Positions 51,302-59,034 of a stretch of DNA of 64,000 bases are shown piece after piece. The translations under genes and the position numbers were made by a program. Position 1 is the stretch's first letter, and each line of letters starts with the position of its first letter. The stretch is from contig JBJHCZ010000001.1 of the NCBI GenBank assembly GCA_050486285.1, forward strand, positions 372,001 through 436,000, in the 5' to 3' direction. The notes below the pieces were generated by a model, which was not told the origin of the DNA, searched no databases, and saw only the letters and a program-made list of their open reading frames with translations. The DNA is from JAITWN01 sp050486285 (GTDB lineage Bacteria; Pseudomonadota; Gammaproteobacteria; SZUA-140).

Positions 51302-51332
51302 AGGGGTCAGACTCCACAGGGGTCTGACCCCT
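51302..51332 (+). terminator. Terminator after the Spy-like gene (repeat-family sequence)
   Basis: AGGGGTCAGAC (51302-51312) and GTCTGACCCCT (51322-51332) form a perfect 11-bp stem followed by TTGTTTATT. The arms share the GGGGTCAGA core of the dispersed repeats, so a repeat copy seems to have become a terminator. A further half-site TCTGACCCC lies at 51360-51368. Confidence 0.6.
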
Positions 51333-51441
51333 TTGTTTATTCATGGGCTGAATCGTTGATCTGACCCCGAATTCTTGCGATGGCGGCGGCGGGCGACCTA
51401 TCATGGGCAGCGAGACCTTCGCGACGTACAGGAGTCAGCGC

Positions 51442-52017
51442 ATGAGGATACGAACCGGAATCGCCATCGCGATCGCGATGATATTTGGCGCGACAGGCGC
51501 CGCGCAGGCGCAGGGCTGGACCTGGCTGGCCGGCACCAAGCCCGGCTATAAGGCCGAGCCGGCCGTTTCGCTGATGCTCGGTCGCATCAGCCCCGGTGAC
51601 GAATTCCGCAGCAGCTCGATCGTCGGCGCCGAGCTGTCGCTGAATTGCCCGACGCTGCAGCCGCCGAGCAACCGCATTCGCCAGCAGTTCAGTTTCACGC
51701 GCGCCAGCCGGGGGGGCGTGAAAACTTACAATTACGAGATAAATCCGCACTATATCGTTGAAGTCTCGCCTGGTTTCGAGATAGGCGGCGGACCCGGACT
51801 CGGCTATGTCACCGTCGATACCCCGAACGGCGACGGCAGCGTGTTCGGCCTGCAGTTCGGCGTCAGCGCCCACTATCAGGCCGACCGCAGCCCGCTGTTC
51901 CTCGGTGCCGAGGCGCGCTACCAGTTCACGACCGAGGATCGCTTCGGCGGCGCCGGCAGCCCGCGGACCGACGTCAACAACTTCCGTTTTGCGATCAAGG
52001 CCGGCTACCGTTTCTGA
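51442..52017 (+). CDS. Small outer membrane beta-barrel protein
   Basis: 191 residues from ATG 51442 with GGAG eight bases upstream. Signal peptide MRIRTGIAIAIAMIFGATGA, cleaved near AQAQG. The mature protein alternates polar and hydrophobic residues in strands (QFSFTRASRGG, YNYEINPHYIVEVSPGFEIGG, GVSAHYQADRSPLFLGAEARY) and ends in Phe (GYRF), the usual outer-membrane signature. An eight-stranded barrel is likely. No enzymatic motif was recognised; PagL-like or OprH-like roles cannot be confirmed. Confidence 0.7.
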   Translation: MRIRTGIAIAIAMIFGATGAAQAQGWTWLAGTKPGYKAEPAVSLMLGRISPGDEFRSSSIVGAELSLNCPTLQPPSNRIRQQFSFTRASRGGVKTYNYEINPHYIVEVSPGFEIGGGPGLGYVTVDTPNGDGSVFGLQFGVSAHYQADRSPLFLGAEARYQFTTEDRFGGAGSPRTDVNNFRFAIKAGYRF

Positions 52018-52021
52018 TCCT

Positions 52022-52792
52022 TCAGTACCTGAACGAATACCACAGGCGCCCTGCGTATTCGTGCAGGGCCATGTAGCTCTCGACCATCGCGCCCGCGCTT
52101 GGCAGCACTAGCAGCAGGCGGTTGCCCTCGCGGAAGCGGTGGAAACGCGTCGGCGCCGGGATCACTTCCAGCCCTGTCTGCTCGAAGGCAGCGACCGCGC
52201 GCGGCAGGTGGATCGCGTGACTGACGAGCAACACCCGTTCCACCCCCCTGCCCTGCAGCACTTCGGCGCTGAAGCGCGCGTTCTCCGCGGTGTTGCGGCT
52301 GCGGTCCTCGAGCCAGACCGCGTCGATGTCGACCCCGAAGTCCAGCATCAGGCTGTCCGCCATCACGCGCGCGAGGCTGTCGCCGTCCCTGTCGAAGACA
52401 TGGCCGCCGCTGACGAGGATCGGCAGTCCGGTCTCCCGATGCAGGTAGGCAGCATAGCGAACGCGAACCAGCGTATGGTTGCCGACCGTGTCGACGCCGT
52501 ACTCGGGCGCATCGCGATAGCGTTCGGCCGACAGGACGACGATCGCCTGCGCCGGTGCGTTGCGCGCCTCGGCCGCGGTCAGCGCCGGCCAGGTCTGCAA
52601 CGGCTGCAGCAGCAGGCCGGCAACCAGCGGCGTCGACAGCAGCCAAGCGACACCGAGCCCGCCCCACAACAGTAACCGGCCGCCGGTTTCGCTGTGCCGC
52701 AACCACCACAGGCCGAGCAGCCACAGCAGCAACAGCCCGCCCGGCGGCAGTAGCAGCGATTTCAGCACATATCCGAGATAGAGCTCGGTCAA
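52022..52792 (-). CDS. YdcF/ElyC-type DUF218 envelope protein
   Basis: 256 residues. Two N-terminal membrane helices (LLLPPGGLLLLWLLGLWWL and LLLWGGLGVAWLLSTPLVAG), then a DUF218 domain with AIVVLSAERYRDAPEYG, ILVSGGHVFDRDGDS and LVSHAIHLPRAVAAFEQTGL. ElyC/SanA family members influence peptidoglycan and envelope integrity at the inner membrane. It follows the DUF1439 gene with a one-base gap. Confidence 0.85.
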   Translation of the reverse strand: MTELYLGYVLKSLLLPPGGLLLLWLLGLWWLRHSETGGRLLLWGGLGVAWLLSTPLVAGLLLQPLQTWPALTAAEARNAPAQAIVVLSAERYRDAPEYGVDTVGNHTLVRVRYAAYLHRETGLPILVSGGHVFDRDGDSLARVMADSLMLDFGVDIDAVWLEDRSRNTAENARFSAEVLQGRGVERVLLVSHAIHLPRAVAAFEQTGLEVIPAPTRFHRFREGNRLLLVLPSAGAMVESYMALHEYAGRLWYSFRY

Positions 52793-52793
52793 G

Positions 52794-53336
52794 CTACCAG
52801 TCCAGCTCCGCGATCAGCTTGCCGTCGCGAACCTGCACCCCGCGAAGATTGCGGCGCATCATGCCCTGGCGGAAGTCGCGCGCGTCGAGCCGGTAGATCA
52901 CGACATGGGTCAGGTATTGCTCGGCGATCGCGTTCGCCATCAGCGTGAGGAGCTCGAGCGCATCCCTTTGCAGGACGTCGAAATGCAGCCGGGTCAGCGC
53001 CGGGCGAATCAGGTGGAATTCGCCGGTGCCCGGATCGTAGCCGAGGCTGCCCTCGATCTCGGCATCGCCGCGGACCTCGGCTTCGCCGGCAATCCGGGTC
53101 CCGACCGTCAGCGCGAGACGCACGCGATCGCTGCCCGGCACGATGCGGACACGCGGATCGGAAAAGACCGCGCTGGCGAACGGCAGTTGCTGGCGGATCG
53201 GAAACATCGTCTCGACCTCGGCCTGGATCTGCTGCTCGCTGATCTCGACCTGGAAGGCATGGGCCGCGGGCGACAGCAGACACAGCAGCGCCGCCAGCCA
53301 CGCGCCAGTTCGCCCTGTACTGTAAAAGTGTTTCAC
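52794..53336 (-). CDS. DUF1439 family exported protein
   Basis: 180 residues. Signal peptide ending AAHAF without a lipobox Cys, unlike the E. coli YceB lipoprotein of this family. The body shows the amphipathic lipid-binding style pattern: FQVEISEQQIQAEVETMFPIR, VRLALTVGTRIAG and RDALELLTLMANAIAEQYLTH. It is probably a periplasmic lipid- or envelope-related protein; function is not established. One base separates it from the YdcF gene. Confidence 0.78.
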   Translation of the reverse strand: MKHFYSTGRTGAWLAALLCLLSPAAHAFQVEISEQQIQAEVETMFPIRQQLPFASAVFSDPRVRIVPGSDRVRLALTVGTRIAGEAEVRGDAEIEGSLGYDPGTGEFHLIRPALTRLHFDVLQRDALELLTLMANAIAEQYLTHVVIYRLDARDFRQGMMRRNLRGVQVRDGKLIAELDW

Positions 53337-53350
53337 TATGACCGGAGGGA

Positions 53351-53647
53351 TCAGGCGGCTTTGCGCGAGCGATCCGGAATCGCCTTCAGTTGAGTTTTTA
53401 GTGCCTGTTCGGCCTGCCAGACATCATAGGCCGCTTGCAGGCGCACCCAGATATCCGCGCCATTGCCGCAGTACTTGCCAAGCCTGACAGCCATTTCCGG
53501 ACTGACGCCGGTCCTCTCATGCAGCACCCGATGCAGTGTCTGACGGGACACGCCGAGTTCCCGTGCGGCAGCAGCAATGCTGATACCAAGGGCCGGAAAT
53601 ACATCTTCCCGCAGGATTGCGCCGGGGTGCGTCGGTGCTCTGCTCAT
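53351..53647 (-). CDS. higA: HigA-type antitoxin
   Basis: 98 residues with the HigA signature HPGAILREDVFPALGIS and a helix-turn-helix (AAAARELGVSRQTLHRVLHE), then PEMAVRLGKYCGNGADIWVRLQ. It neutralises the HigB toxin encoded eight bases upstream and, with it, represses the promoter. Toxin-first order is the HigBA hallmark. Confidence 0.92.
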   Translation of the reverse strand: MSRAPTHPGAILREDVFPALGISIAAAARELGVSRQTLHRVLHERTGVSPEMAVRLGKYCGNGADIWVRLQAAYDVWQAEQALKTQLKAIPDRSRKAA

Positions 53648-53655
53648 ATTGCCTC

Positions 53656-53931
53656 CTAGTGGTATTGTTCAAGATCGACATCATGGGCGTCGCCACTCTT
53701 CCATACAAATGTGATCCGCCATGGTCCGTTGACCGAAATCGCCCATCGTTTCGGTTTACCCTGCTGACCGTGTAATCCGAAGCCTGGCAGACCGAGTTCT
53801 TGCAGTGTGGCTGCCTGGTCCAGTGTATCGAGCCGCCGCAAGATGCGCTCCTGTTGGTCAGCACGCACCTTGGCACTTCTGCCGGTTTCGAATAGGCGCT
53901 GCAATCCCTTGTGCCGCCATGATCGGATCAT
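53656..53931 (-). CDS. higB: HigB-type mRNA interferase toxin
   Basis: 91 residues from ATG 53931 (MIRSWRHKGLQRLFETG). RelE/HigB fold with the family segments LQRLFETGRSAKV, RILRRLDTLDQAATLQEL, PGFGLHGQQGKPKRWAISV and WRITFVWKSGDAHDVDLEQYH. It cleaves mRNA on the ribosome. Upstream in-frame codons to 53979 overlap the operator and are unlikely to be used. Confidence 0.92.
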   Translation of the reverse strand: MIRSWRHKGLQRLFETGRSAKVRADQQERILRRLDTLDQAATLQELGLPGFGLHGQQGKPKRWAISVNGPWRITFVWKSGDAHDVDLEQYH

Positions 53932-53940
53932 TGCGACGAG

Positions 53941-53959
53941 TGTAACATGACGTGTTACA
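53941..53959. promoter_or_regulatory. HigBA operator
   Basis: TGTAACA-TGACG-TGTTACA, a perfect 7-bp dyad nine bases upstream of the higB start codon, in the right place for autorepression by HigA. Confidence 0.65.
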
Positions 53960-54002
53960 TAATGACAGCAGGAGAGCAAAGGTCCCGGATGCTATCAGGC
54001 TG

Positions 54003-54038
54003 AAATAATCCGGGCAGTTATGTTTACCCGGATTATTT
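54003..54038 (-). terminator. Intrinsic terminator after tRNA-Leu
   Basis: AAATAATCCGGG (54003-54014) and CCCGGATTATTT (54027-54038) form a perfect 12-bp stem with 12-base loop, with A/T tracts at the outer ends. It follows the 3' end of tRNA-Leu on the minus strand and isolates higBA. Confidence 0.75.
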
Positions 54039-54055
54039 GCAAGTTGTGGCGTTCA

Positions 54056-54144
54056 TGGTGCCCAGGGCCGGAATCGAACCGGCACGGGAGTCGCCCCCCG
54101 AGGGATTTTAAGTCCCTTGCGTCTACCAGTTTCGCCACCTGGGC
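54056..54144 (-). tRNA. tRNA-Leu (UAA)
   Basis: 89 bases including an encoded CCA. Acceptor GCCCAGG/CCTGGGC pairs; D-loop GCGAAACTGGTAGACGC; anticodon TAA in GGACTTAAAATCC; a long variable arm typical of leucine; T-arm GTTCGATTC. It is the last of three tRNA genes here, separated from tRNA-Cys by a toxin-antitoxin pair. Confidence 0.95.
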
Positions 54145-54183
54145 GGTGATCGTCGGGAAGTGTACCCAATCAGGCCAAAACGG

Positions 54184-54945
54184 TCAGCACGACGGCGCCG
54201 GCACGCGGCCATCGACGCGGAACTGCGCCCTCGGAAACGACACCGGCGCCTCGTCGCGCGCGAACAGGCGCATGAACGACACCGTCTCGGCGGTCGTCGT
54301 GCAGACCCAGTGCTGCATGCGTTCGGGGCGCGGACTCGCGATTGCGGCGAGCGAGAATGCACCGGCATTGAGGCCGCCGTCGCGGTCGCGCGCCGAGCGC
54401 CAGGTGAAGGCCTCGACGCCGGCCTCGCGCATCGCCGTGCCGAGCGCCTGCGTCGCGTCATAGCGCGCGGGATCGCTGATCTCTGATTGCCGGCGGGCGA
54501 AGGCCGCCGATTCGAGCGCGACGCCGCGCGGCGTTTCGATGCGCGCCTCGAAGGCGCCGAGTTCGGTCGTCAGGCTGTCCGCCGGCAGCGGTTCGGCGAG
54601 ACCGGACAGAAACACGAAGCGGTAATACGCAGTCTCCGCGAGCGCGGTCCGTATCGTCAGAGAGGCATAGAAGATCCCGCTTTCGAGCGCGCGGCCAAAG
54701 CGCGAGCCGCGCGGCAGCGGCGGATAGCGGAACGGCGTCCACAACAGATAATCGAAGCGCCCTGCCCCGGCCGGCGCCGGCGGCTTGCTGCGTTCGAGGA
54801 TCGATTCGAGCTGATGCTGTTCGTCGAGGGTATCGACGAGGCGCGTCGTCGCGACCTGCTCCTGCGACTCGACGACGCGGATCGCGGTGACGGCAAGCGC
54901 TTCGATACGGGACGGACCGTCGCAGTCGCGCCAGATGTCGCTCAC
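54184..54945 (-). CDS. RES-domain toxin
   Basis: 253 residues from GTG 54945 in a TAGTG overlap with the antitoxin stop. The RES core is visible: GAGRFDYLLWTPFRYPP, SRFG, then IFYASLTIRTALAETAYYR, with Arg, Tyr and Glu in the places used by NAD-degrading RES toxins. The C-terminal part (WRSARDRDGGLNAG) matches the closing RES segment. Such toxins deplete NAD+ when not bound by Xre/MbcA-type antitoxins. Confidence 0.88.
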   Translation of the reverse strand: MSDIWRDCDGPSRIEALAVTAIRVVESQEQVATTRLVDTLDEQHQLESILERSKPPAPAGAGRFDYLLWTPFRYPPLPRGSRFGRALESGIFYASLTIRTALAETAYYRFVFLSGLAEPLPADSLTTELGAFEARIETPRGVALESAAFARRQSEISDPARYDATQALGTAMREAGVEAFTWRSARDRDGGLNAGAFSLAAIASPRPERMQHWVCTTTAETVSFMRLFARDEAPVSFPRAQFRVDGRVPAPSC

Positions 54946-55340
54946 TAGACCTTGCCCCGCATCGCGTCGAGATACGCGATGACCCGGACCAGGCCCTGGA
55001 CCTGCTGGATCAGTTCGTTCGGCGGACCGTTCAGGTGCAGGTTCGGCGTCGTCATCCAGTGGCGGATCGCGGTCTCGTCGTCGCCGAGCAGCGCGAACAG
55101 GTCGCGATAGATGCGGATCACCAGCGCGCCGAGCTCGCCGGTCTTGCTGTCGGGGTCGAGCACGCCCTTGTTCTTCAGCCGCGACACCGAGGTGCGCTCG
55201 AGTCCGATCGCGCGCCCGAGCTCGGCCTGGCGCAGGCCGAGCGCATCGGCGGCGCGGAACAGCGCCTTGCACAGGGTGCGGGCAGGATCGGGAACGTCGA
55301 CGGCGGCCGCCTTGGCTGCCCTGGTTCTGATATGTTTCAT
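54945..55340 (-). CDS. Xre/MbcA/ParS-type antitoxin
   Basis: 131 residues from ATG 55340. N-terminal helix-turn-helix (LRQAELGRAIGLERTSVSRLKNKG) and a C-terminal toxin-binding DUF2384-like part (LVIRIYRDLFALLGDDETAIRHWMTTPNLHLNGPP). The promoter directly upstream leaves no room for a leader, so the message would begin at or next to the ATG. Paired with the RES toxin by a one-base overlap. Confidence 0.88.
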   Translation of the reverse strand: MKHIRTRAAKAAAVDVPDPARTLCKALFRAADALGLRQAELGRAIGLERTSVSRLKNKGVLDPDSKTGELGALVIRIYRDLFALLGDDETAIRHWMTTPNLHLNGPPNELIQQVQGLVRVIAYLDAMRGKV

Positions 55341-55376
55341 ACGCAACAATATAAATATTTATTGACGCGTATGCAA
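55338..55376 (-). promoter_or_regulatory. Promoter/operator of the Xre-RES operon
   Basis: Minus-strand TTGCAT (55376-55371), 17 bases, TATATT (55353-55348); predicted initiation ~55341 is adjacent to the ATG at 55340. An inverted pair CATACGC (55338-55344) / GCGTATG (55367-55373) overlaps the -35 and the start, a likely Xre operator. Confidence 0.6.
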
Positions 55377-55443
55377 CACCTATTCATGGCAGGGAAACTA
55401 CCCGGCCCGGGCAGAAGTTATAGGCGCGAAGACGCACGGGAAA

Positions 55444-55517
55444 TGGAGGCTGGGGTCGGAATCGAACCGGCGTACACGGCTTTGCAGGCCGCTGCATAAC
55501 CACTCTGCCACCCAGCC
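55444..55517 (-). tRNA. tRNA-Cys (GCA)
   Basis: 74 bases with CCA. Acceptor GGCTGGG/CCCAGCC, anticodon GCA in GCCTGCAAAGC, T-arm GTTCGATTC. It is the middle tRNA of the gly-cys-leu set found next to pgsA in many gammaproteobacteria. Confidence 0.95.
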
Positions 55518-55566
55518 AGAGTCGATGCTGTCTGGCCTTGACCGACGCAGCTGGCGCCGAAAGGAA

Positions 55567-55583
55567 TGTCCGGAGACCGGACA
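55567..55583 (-). other. Spacer hairpin between tRNA-Gly and tRNA-Cys
   Basis: TGTCCGG-AGA-CCGGACA, a perfect 7-bp stem with a three-base loop, in the 76-base spacer. It may guide processing of the tRNA precursor. Confidence 0.4.
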
Positions 55584-55593
55584 GGGAGAAATA

Positions 55594-55669
<76 letters not shown>

Positions 55670-55684
55670 CCTAAAGGGGTGATA

Positions 55685-55712
55685 TTGTTATGGTTTGCAG
55701 AGGGTCTGTCAA
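55685..55712 (-). promoter_or_regulatory. Predicted promoter of the tRNA cluster
   Basis: Minus-strand TTGACA (55712-55707) with a 16-base spacer and TAACAA (55690-55685), about 16 bases before mature tRNA-Gly. The -35 is consensus; the -10 is weak. Confidence 0.45.
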
Positions 55713-55772
55713 GCGCGTCGCAAGCCGGCGCGAAAACGCTCGTCCCGCGGCGCGGCTATCCGCTCAGGGAAT

Positions 55773-56144
55773 TCACCGCAGCGTGAGAATACCGTTCAAG
55801 GTCAATGCCGTCGACCCGAATCGACCGATTTCCCCTGCCCGCGTCTCTTCCAGTCTCACGTCACGGAATACCAGGCGGCGTCGCCCTGCCCTGTCATCCG
55901 CGCTCGCGGCCATGCGGGCGGATGAATAGACACGCCGGCTCTCCTCCCTCGCAAGCACGAGGCAAATGCCCGCATGTGCCGCTATCGCCAGCGTGCAGAC
56001 ATAGCCACGCGTGATCTCGACATAGAGGATTCCGCCGTCGGCTGCGTGTAGATGATGGGTTGGCCGGAAGTAATCCAGTGACGCGTGTTCGTCGTCACCG
56101 ATCATGACGAGCGTGCCGAATGTCTGCGAAGGCCGATGACTCAT
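55773..56144 (-). CDS. Hypothetical protein
   Basis: About 123 residues from ATG 56144 (MSHRPSQTFGTLVMIG); ATG 56180 would add twelve. I do not recognise a family. Visible: LVMIGDDEHASLDYF, an HHLHAADGG turn, ILYVEITRGYVCTLAIAAHAGICLVLARE (a hydrophobic, strand-like stretch, not clearly a membrane helix), and a basic middle region (RMAASADDRAGRRR). It lies between pgsA and the tRNA cluster, divergent from an Arc-type gene with a 132-base spacer, so it may be a regulated cargo of that gene. Translation is plausible but unproven. Confidence 0.45.
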   Translation of the reverse strand: MSHRPSQTFGTLVMIGDDEHASLDYFRPTHHLHAADGGILYVEITRGYVCTLAIAAHAGICLVLAREESRRVYSSARMAASADDRAGRRRLVFRDVRLEETRAGEIGRFGSTALTLNGILTLR

Positions 56145-56245
56145 CGGCGTCGATTGCATCCGCTGCAAAACCCCAGGCATGTTCAGATGAAAGTGGCTCT
56201 GAAATTCACCGTGTTGCGATATGGTTATACCGTGTGCTGATTCGT

Positions 56246-56268
56246 GTCAACGGCTTTTTGACTAGAAT
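56246..56268 (+). promoter_or_regulatory. Candidate promoter and operator of the Arc-type gene
   Basis: A GTCAA (56246-56250) / TTGAC (56258-56262) dyad is followed by TAGAAT (56263-56268), a -10-like element whose start point would fall near 56275, next to the ATG at 56277. No good -35 was found. Confidence 0.35.
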
Positions 56269-56276
56269 CAGGCCCC

Positions 56277-56573
56277 ATGGGACGGGAAATTAATCCATTC
56301 GGTTTACGCATGCCGGCAGAGCTCAGAAAGCTCGTCGAAAAGTCCGCGAAGATCAACCGCCGCAGCCTCAATGCGGAACTCGTCATGCGCCTGCAGAACA
56401 GTGTCGAGCGCGATCCGGTGTTCGTGCCCGATATCTCCGAGGATGGCGCCGATTACGGGCTGTCCAATGACCAGTCGGCGCTGGTCAGTCTCTACAACCG
56501 TCTGCCGGCGCGCCGGCGCAAGCTCCTGCTGGAATTTCTCAGGGAATTCGAAGGGCCGGATAGAAAGAAATAG
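56277..56573 (+). CDS. Arc-family ribbon-helix-helix DNA-binding protein
   Basis: 98 residues. The N-terminal half is an Arc/Mnt-type ribbon-helix-helix: INPFGLRMPAELRKLVEKSA, then KINRRSLNAELVMRLQNS. The remainder (VPDISEDGADYGLSNDQSAL and LPARRRKLLLEFLREF) is a helical tail seen in phage- or chromosome-borne Arc-like proteins. It probably represses its own promoter and possibly the divergent hypothetical gene. It is convergent with pgsA. Confidence 0.78.
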   Translation: MGREINPFGLRMPAELRKLVEKSAKINRRSLNAELVMRLQNSVERDPVFVPDISEDGADYGLSNDQSALVSLYNRLPARRRKLLLEFLREFEGPDRKK

Positions 56574-56582
56574 CGATCGCGC

Positions 56583-57143
56583 TCAATGCCGGTGCAGCAT
56601 CGGCCAGGCACGCGCCAGGTAGATGAACATCGACCACAGCGTCAGCGCCGCCGCGACATACAGCAGCACATAGCCGACATCCTCGGTCGGAAATCCATAC
56701 AGCGGACGCTGGTACAGCAGCAGGATGATCGCGAGCATCTGACTCGCGGTCTTGACCTTCCCCATCATGTTGACCGCGACCTTCTTGCCCTTGCCGAGCT
56801 CCGCCATGCGCTCGCGCAGCGCCGAGACCGCGATCTCGCGGCCGATGATGATCGACGCGGCGATCGCGAGCCATGGGGTCGGCGCCGACTCGACGATCAG
56901 CACCAGCGCGACCGCGATCATCAGCTTGTCGGCGACCGGATCGAGGAAGGCGCCGAACGGCGAGGTCTGGTCGAGCCGGCGCGCGAGCCAGCCGTCGAGC
57001 CAGTCGGTGATCGCGGCGACCGTGAAGATGATCGCCGCCGCCGGACGGGCGAATTCCCACGGCAGGTAGAACACGACGACGAACACCGGGATCAGCGCGA
57101 TGCGCAGCAGCGTCAGAATCGTCGGTATCGTCATGGACTGCAT
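56583..57143 (-). CDS. pgsA: CDP-diacylglycerol-glycerol-3-phosphate 3-phosphatidyltransferase
   Basis: 186 residues, several membrane helices. The CDP-alcohol phosphotransferase motif is complete: Asp-x2-Asp-Gly-x2-Ala-Arg in DWLDGWLARRL, then FGAFLDPVADK, with the four catalytic Asp. The start MQSMTIPTILTLLR aligns with E. coli PgsA. It makes phosphatidylglycerol phosphate. It shares one base with the uvrC stop, the usual arrangement. Confidence 0.95.
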   Translation of the reverse strand: MQSMTIPTILTLLRIALIPVFVVVFYLPWEFARPAAAIIFTVAAITDWLDGWLARRLDQTSPFGAFLDPVADKLMIAVALVLIVESAPTPWLAIAASIIIGREIAVSALRERMAELGKGKKVAVNMMGKVKTASQMLAIILLLYQRPLYGFPTEDVGYVLLYVAAALTLWSMFIYLARAWPMLHRH

Positions 57144-58960
57144 CAGTCGGTGGTCCCGTGCAAGGTTTCGTAGATTCTCCGCGCCAGCTCGGCGCTGATG
57201 CCGGGCACCTTCGCAAGGTCGTCGAGGCCGGCGCGCGCGAGCCCCTGCAGGCCGCCGAACTGGCGCAGCAGGTTTCTTCGCCGCGCCGCGCCGATGCCGG
57301 GGATGTCCTCCAGCGGCGAGCGATTGCGCGCCTTCGCGCGGCGGCCGCGATGACCGGTCAGCGCGAAGCGATGGGCCTCATCGCGGATCTGCAGTACCAG
57401 CTGCAGCGCCGGGGCGTCTGGCGCGAGCAGCAGCGGTTCGCGGCGGCCGGACAAGTATAGCGCCTCCGTGCCTGCCTTGCGTCCCGGCCCCTTGGCGACG
57501 CCGACCAGCGTGACGCCGTCGATCTGCAGTTCCTCGAGCGCCTCTTCGGCCTGGCGCAACTGACCCTTGCCGCCGTCGATGAACAGCACGTCGGGGAGCC
57601 GGCCCTCGCCCTGCTTGACCTTGAGATAGCGGCGGGACAGGGCCTGGCGCATCGCGGCGTAGTCATCGCCGGGGGCCACGTCGTCGATGTTGAAGCGCCG
57701 GTAGTCCGATTTCAGCGGGCCGTTGCGATCGAACACGACACAGGACGCGACCGTCGCCTCGCCCATCGTGTGGCTGATGTCGAAGCACTCGAGCCGCTCG
57801 GGCAGTTGATCGAGGCCGAGCGCGTCCTGCAACTCGGCGAAGCGCTGCAGCAGGCTCGCGCGACTGGCATGATGGGCGGCGAGCGCGTGATCGGCGTTCG
57901 CGACCGCCAGGCGGACGCGGCGCGCGCGTTCGCCGCGGACGCGGCCGTGGATCGCGACCCGATGCCCGGCGTCGGCCTCGAGGACTTCGCGAATCAGTTC
58001 GATGTCCTCGGGCGGGTCGCTGACGACGATGTCCGGCGGGATGTCACGGCCGAGATAGTACTGGGGCAGGAACGCGCCGATCAGATCGACGGCATCGGCC
58101 TCGGGCGGATGGCGCGGGAAGAAGGTACGGTCGCCGAGGACATGGCCGCCGCGAATGATCATGACGACGATGCAGCCGATGCCGTTGCTGACGCGCGCGG
58201 CGATGACATCGCTGTCGCCGCCTTCGCCGCTGATCGTCTGCTGCTCGATGACCCGGCGCAGGCTCGCGATCTGGTCGCGGTACCAGGCAGCCAGTTCGAA
58301 ATCGAGCTTGTCCGCGGCGCGGTCCATGCGCGCGGCGAGTTCATCGATGACCTCGCTGTTGCGGCCCTCGAGGAACATGACCGCATGGCGTACATCAGCG
58401 GCGTACTCGGCCTCGCCGACCAGGCCGACGCATGGGGCGCTGCAACGCTGGATCTGGTATTGCAGGCAGGGTCGCGTGCGATTGCGGAAGAACACGTCCT
58501 CGCACTGGCGGATGCGGAACAGGCGCTGCAACTGGTTCAGCGCCCCGCGCACTGCGCCGGCGCTCGGGTACGGGCCGAAATAGCGCCCCGGCTCGCGGCG
58601 TGAGCCGCGATAGAAGCTGAGGCGCGGAAAGGCGTCGTCACTGGTCAGCCGGATATACGGATAGCTCTTGTCGTCGCGCAACAGCACGTTGTAGCGCGGG
58701 CGGGATTTCTTGATCAGGTTGTTCTCGAGCAGCAGCGCCTCGTCCTCGGTGCGCGTCACCGTGACCTCGACGCGGGCGATCTGCTCGACGAGCCGTCGCG
58801 TCTTCGGCGACGCGCCGGACTTGCCGAAGTAGCTCGCGACCCGGTTTTTGAGGTTGCGCGCCTTGCCGACGTAGATCACCTCGCCGCCGGCGTCGATCAT
58901 CCGGTACACGCCCGGCCGCGTCGGCAGCGAGCGCAGCAGCTCTTCACGGTCGATCTGCAT
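57143..58960 (-). CDS. uvrC: Excinuclease ABC subunit C
   Basis: 605 residues. GIY-YIG nuclease domain at the start (TRPGVYRMIDAGGEVIYVGKA), UVR motif (RMDRAADKLDFELAAWYRDQ), the RNase H-like endonuclease domain (ECFDISHTMGEATVASCVVF, DGGKGQL) and two C-terminal helix-hairpin-helix units (IPGIGAARRRNLLRQFGGL, VPGISAELARRIY). It makes both incisions in nucleotide excision repair. Its ATG lies one base from a long repeat copy, and no ribosome-binding site is visible because that repeat occupies the upstream region. Confidence 0.96.
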   Translation of the reverse strand: MQIDREELLRSLPTRPGVYRMIDAGGEVIYVGKARNLKNRVASYFGKSGASPKTRRLVEQIARVEVTVTRTEDEALLLENNLIKKSRPRYNVLLRDDKSYPYIRLTSDDAFPRLSFYRGSRREPGRYFGPYPSAGAVRGALNQLQRLFRIRQCEDVFFRNRTRPCLQYQIQRCSAPCVGLVGEAEYAADVRHAVMFLEGRNSEVIDELAARMDRAADKLDFELAAWYRDQIASLRRVIEQQTISGEGGDSDVIAARVSNGIGCIVVMIIRGGHVLGDRTFFPRHPPEADAVDLIGAFLPQYYLGRDIPPDIVVSDPPEDIELIREVLEADAGHRVAIHGRVRGERARRVRLAVANADHALAAHHASRASLLQRFAELQDALGLDQLPERLECFDISHTMGEATVASCVVFDRNGPLKSDYRRFNIDDVAPGDDYAAMRQALSRRYLKVKQGEGRLPDVLFIDGGKGQLRQAEEALEELQIDGVTLVGVAKGPGRKAGTEALYLSGRREPLLLAPDAPALQLVLQIRDEAHRFALTGHRGRRAKARNRSPLEDIPGIGAARRRNLLRQFGGLQGLARAGLDDLAKVPGISAELARRIYETLHGTTD

Positions 58961-58961
58961 C

Positions 58962-59034
58962 GGGGTCAGAGTCGTTTGATCACCACTGTCGCGCCGTCAG
59001 TCATGGCGATCTCCGATCAAACGACTCTGACCCC
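58962..59034. repeat. REPIN-like palindrome, long type (copy 6)
   Basis: GGGGTCAGAGTCGTTTGATC (58962-58981) and its complement (59015-59034) enclose 33 bases. The udg frame runs through the right arm and stops in the loop (59001); uvrC starts one base from the left arm. The loop ends resemble those of copy 4 in inverted orientation (GATCACCAC at one side). Confidence 0.85.

Noticed and set aside
55773..56180. Membrane-protein reading of the unknown gene
   Set aside because: Only one moderately hydrophobic stretch, broken by polar residues; not convincing as a membrane helix.
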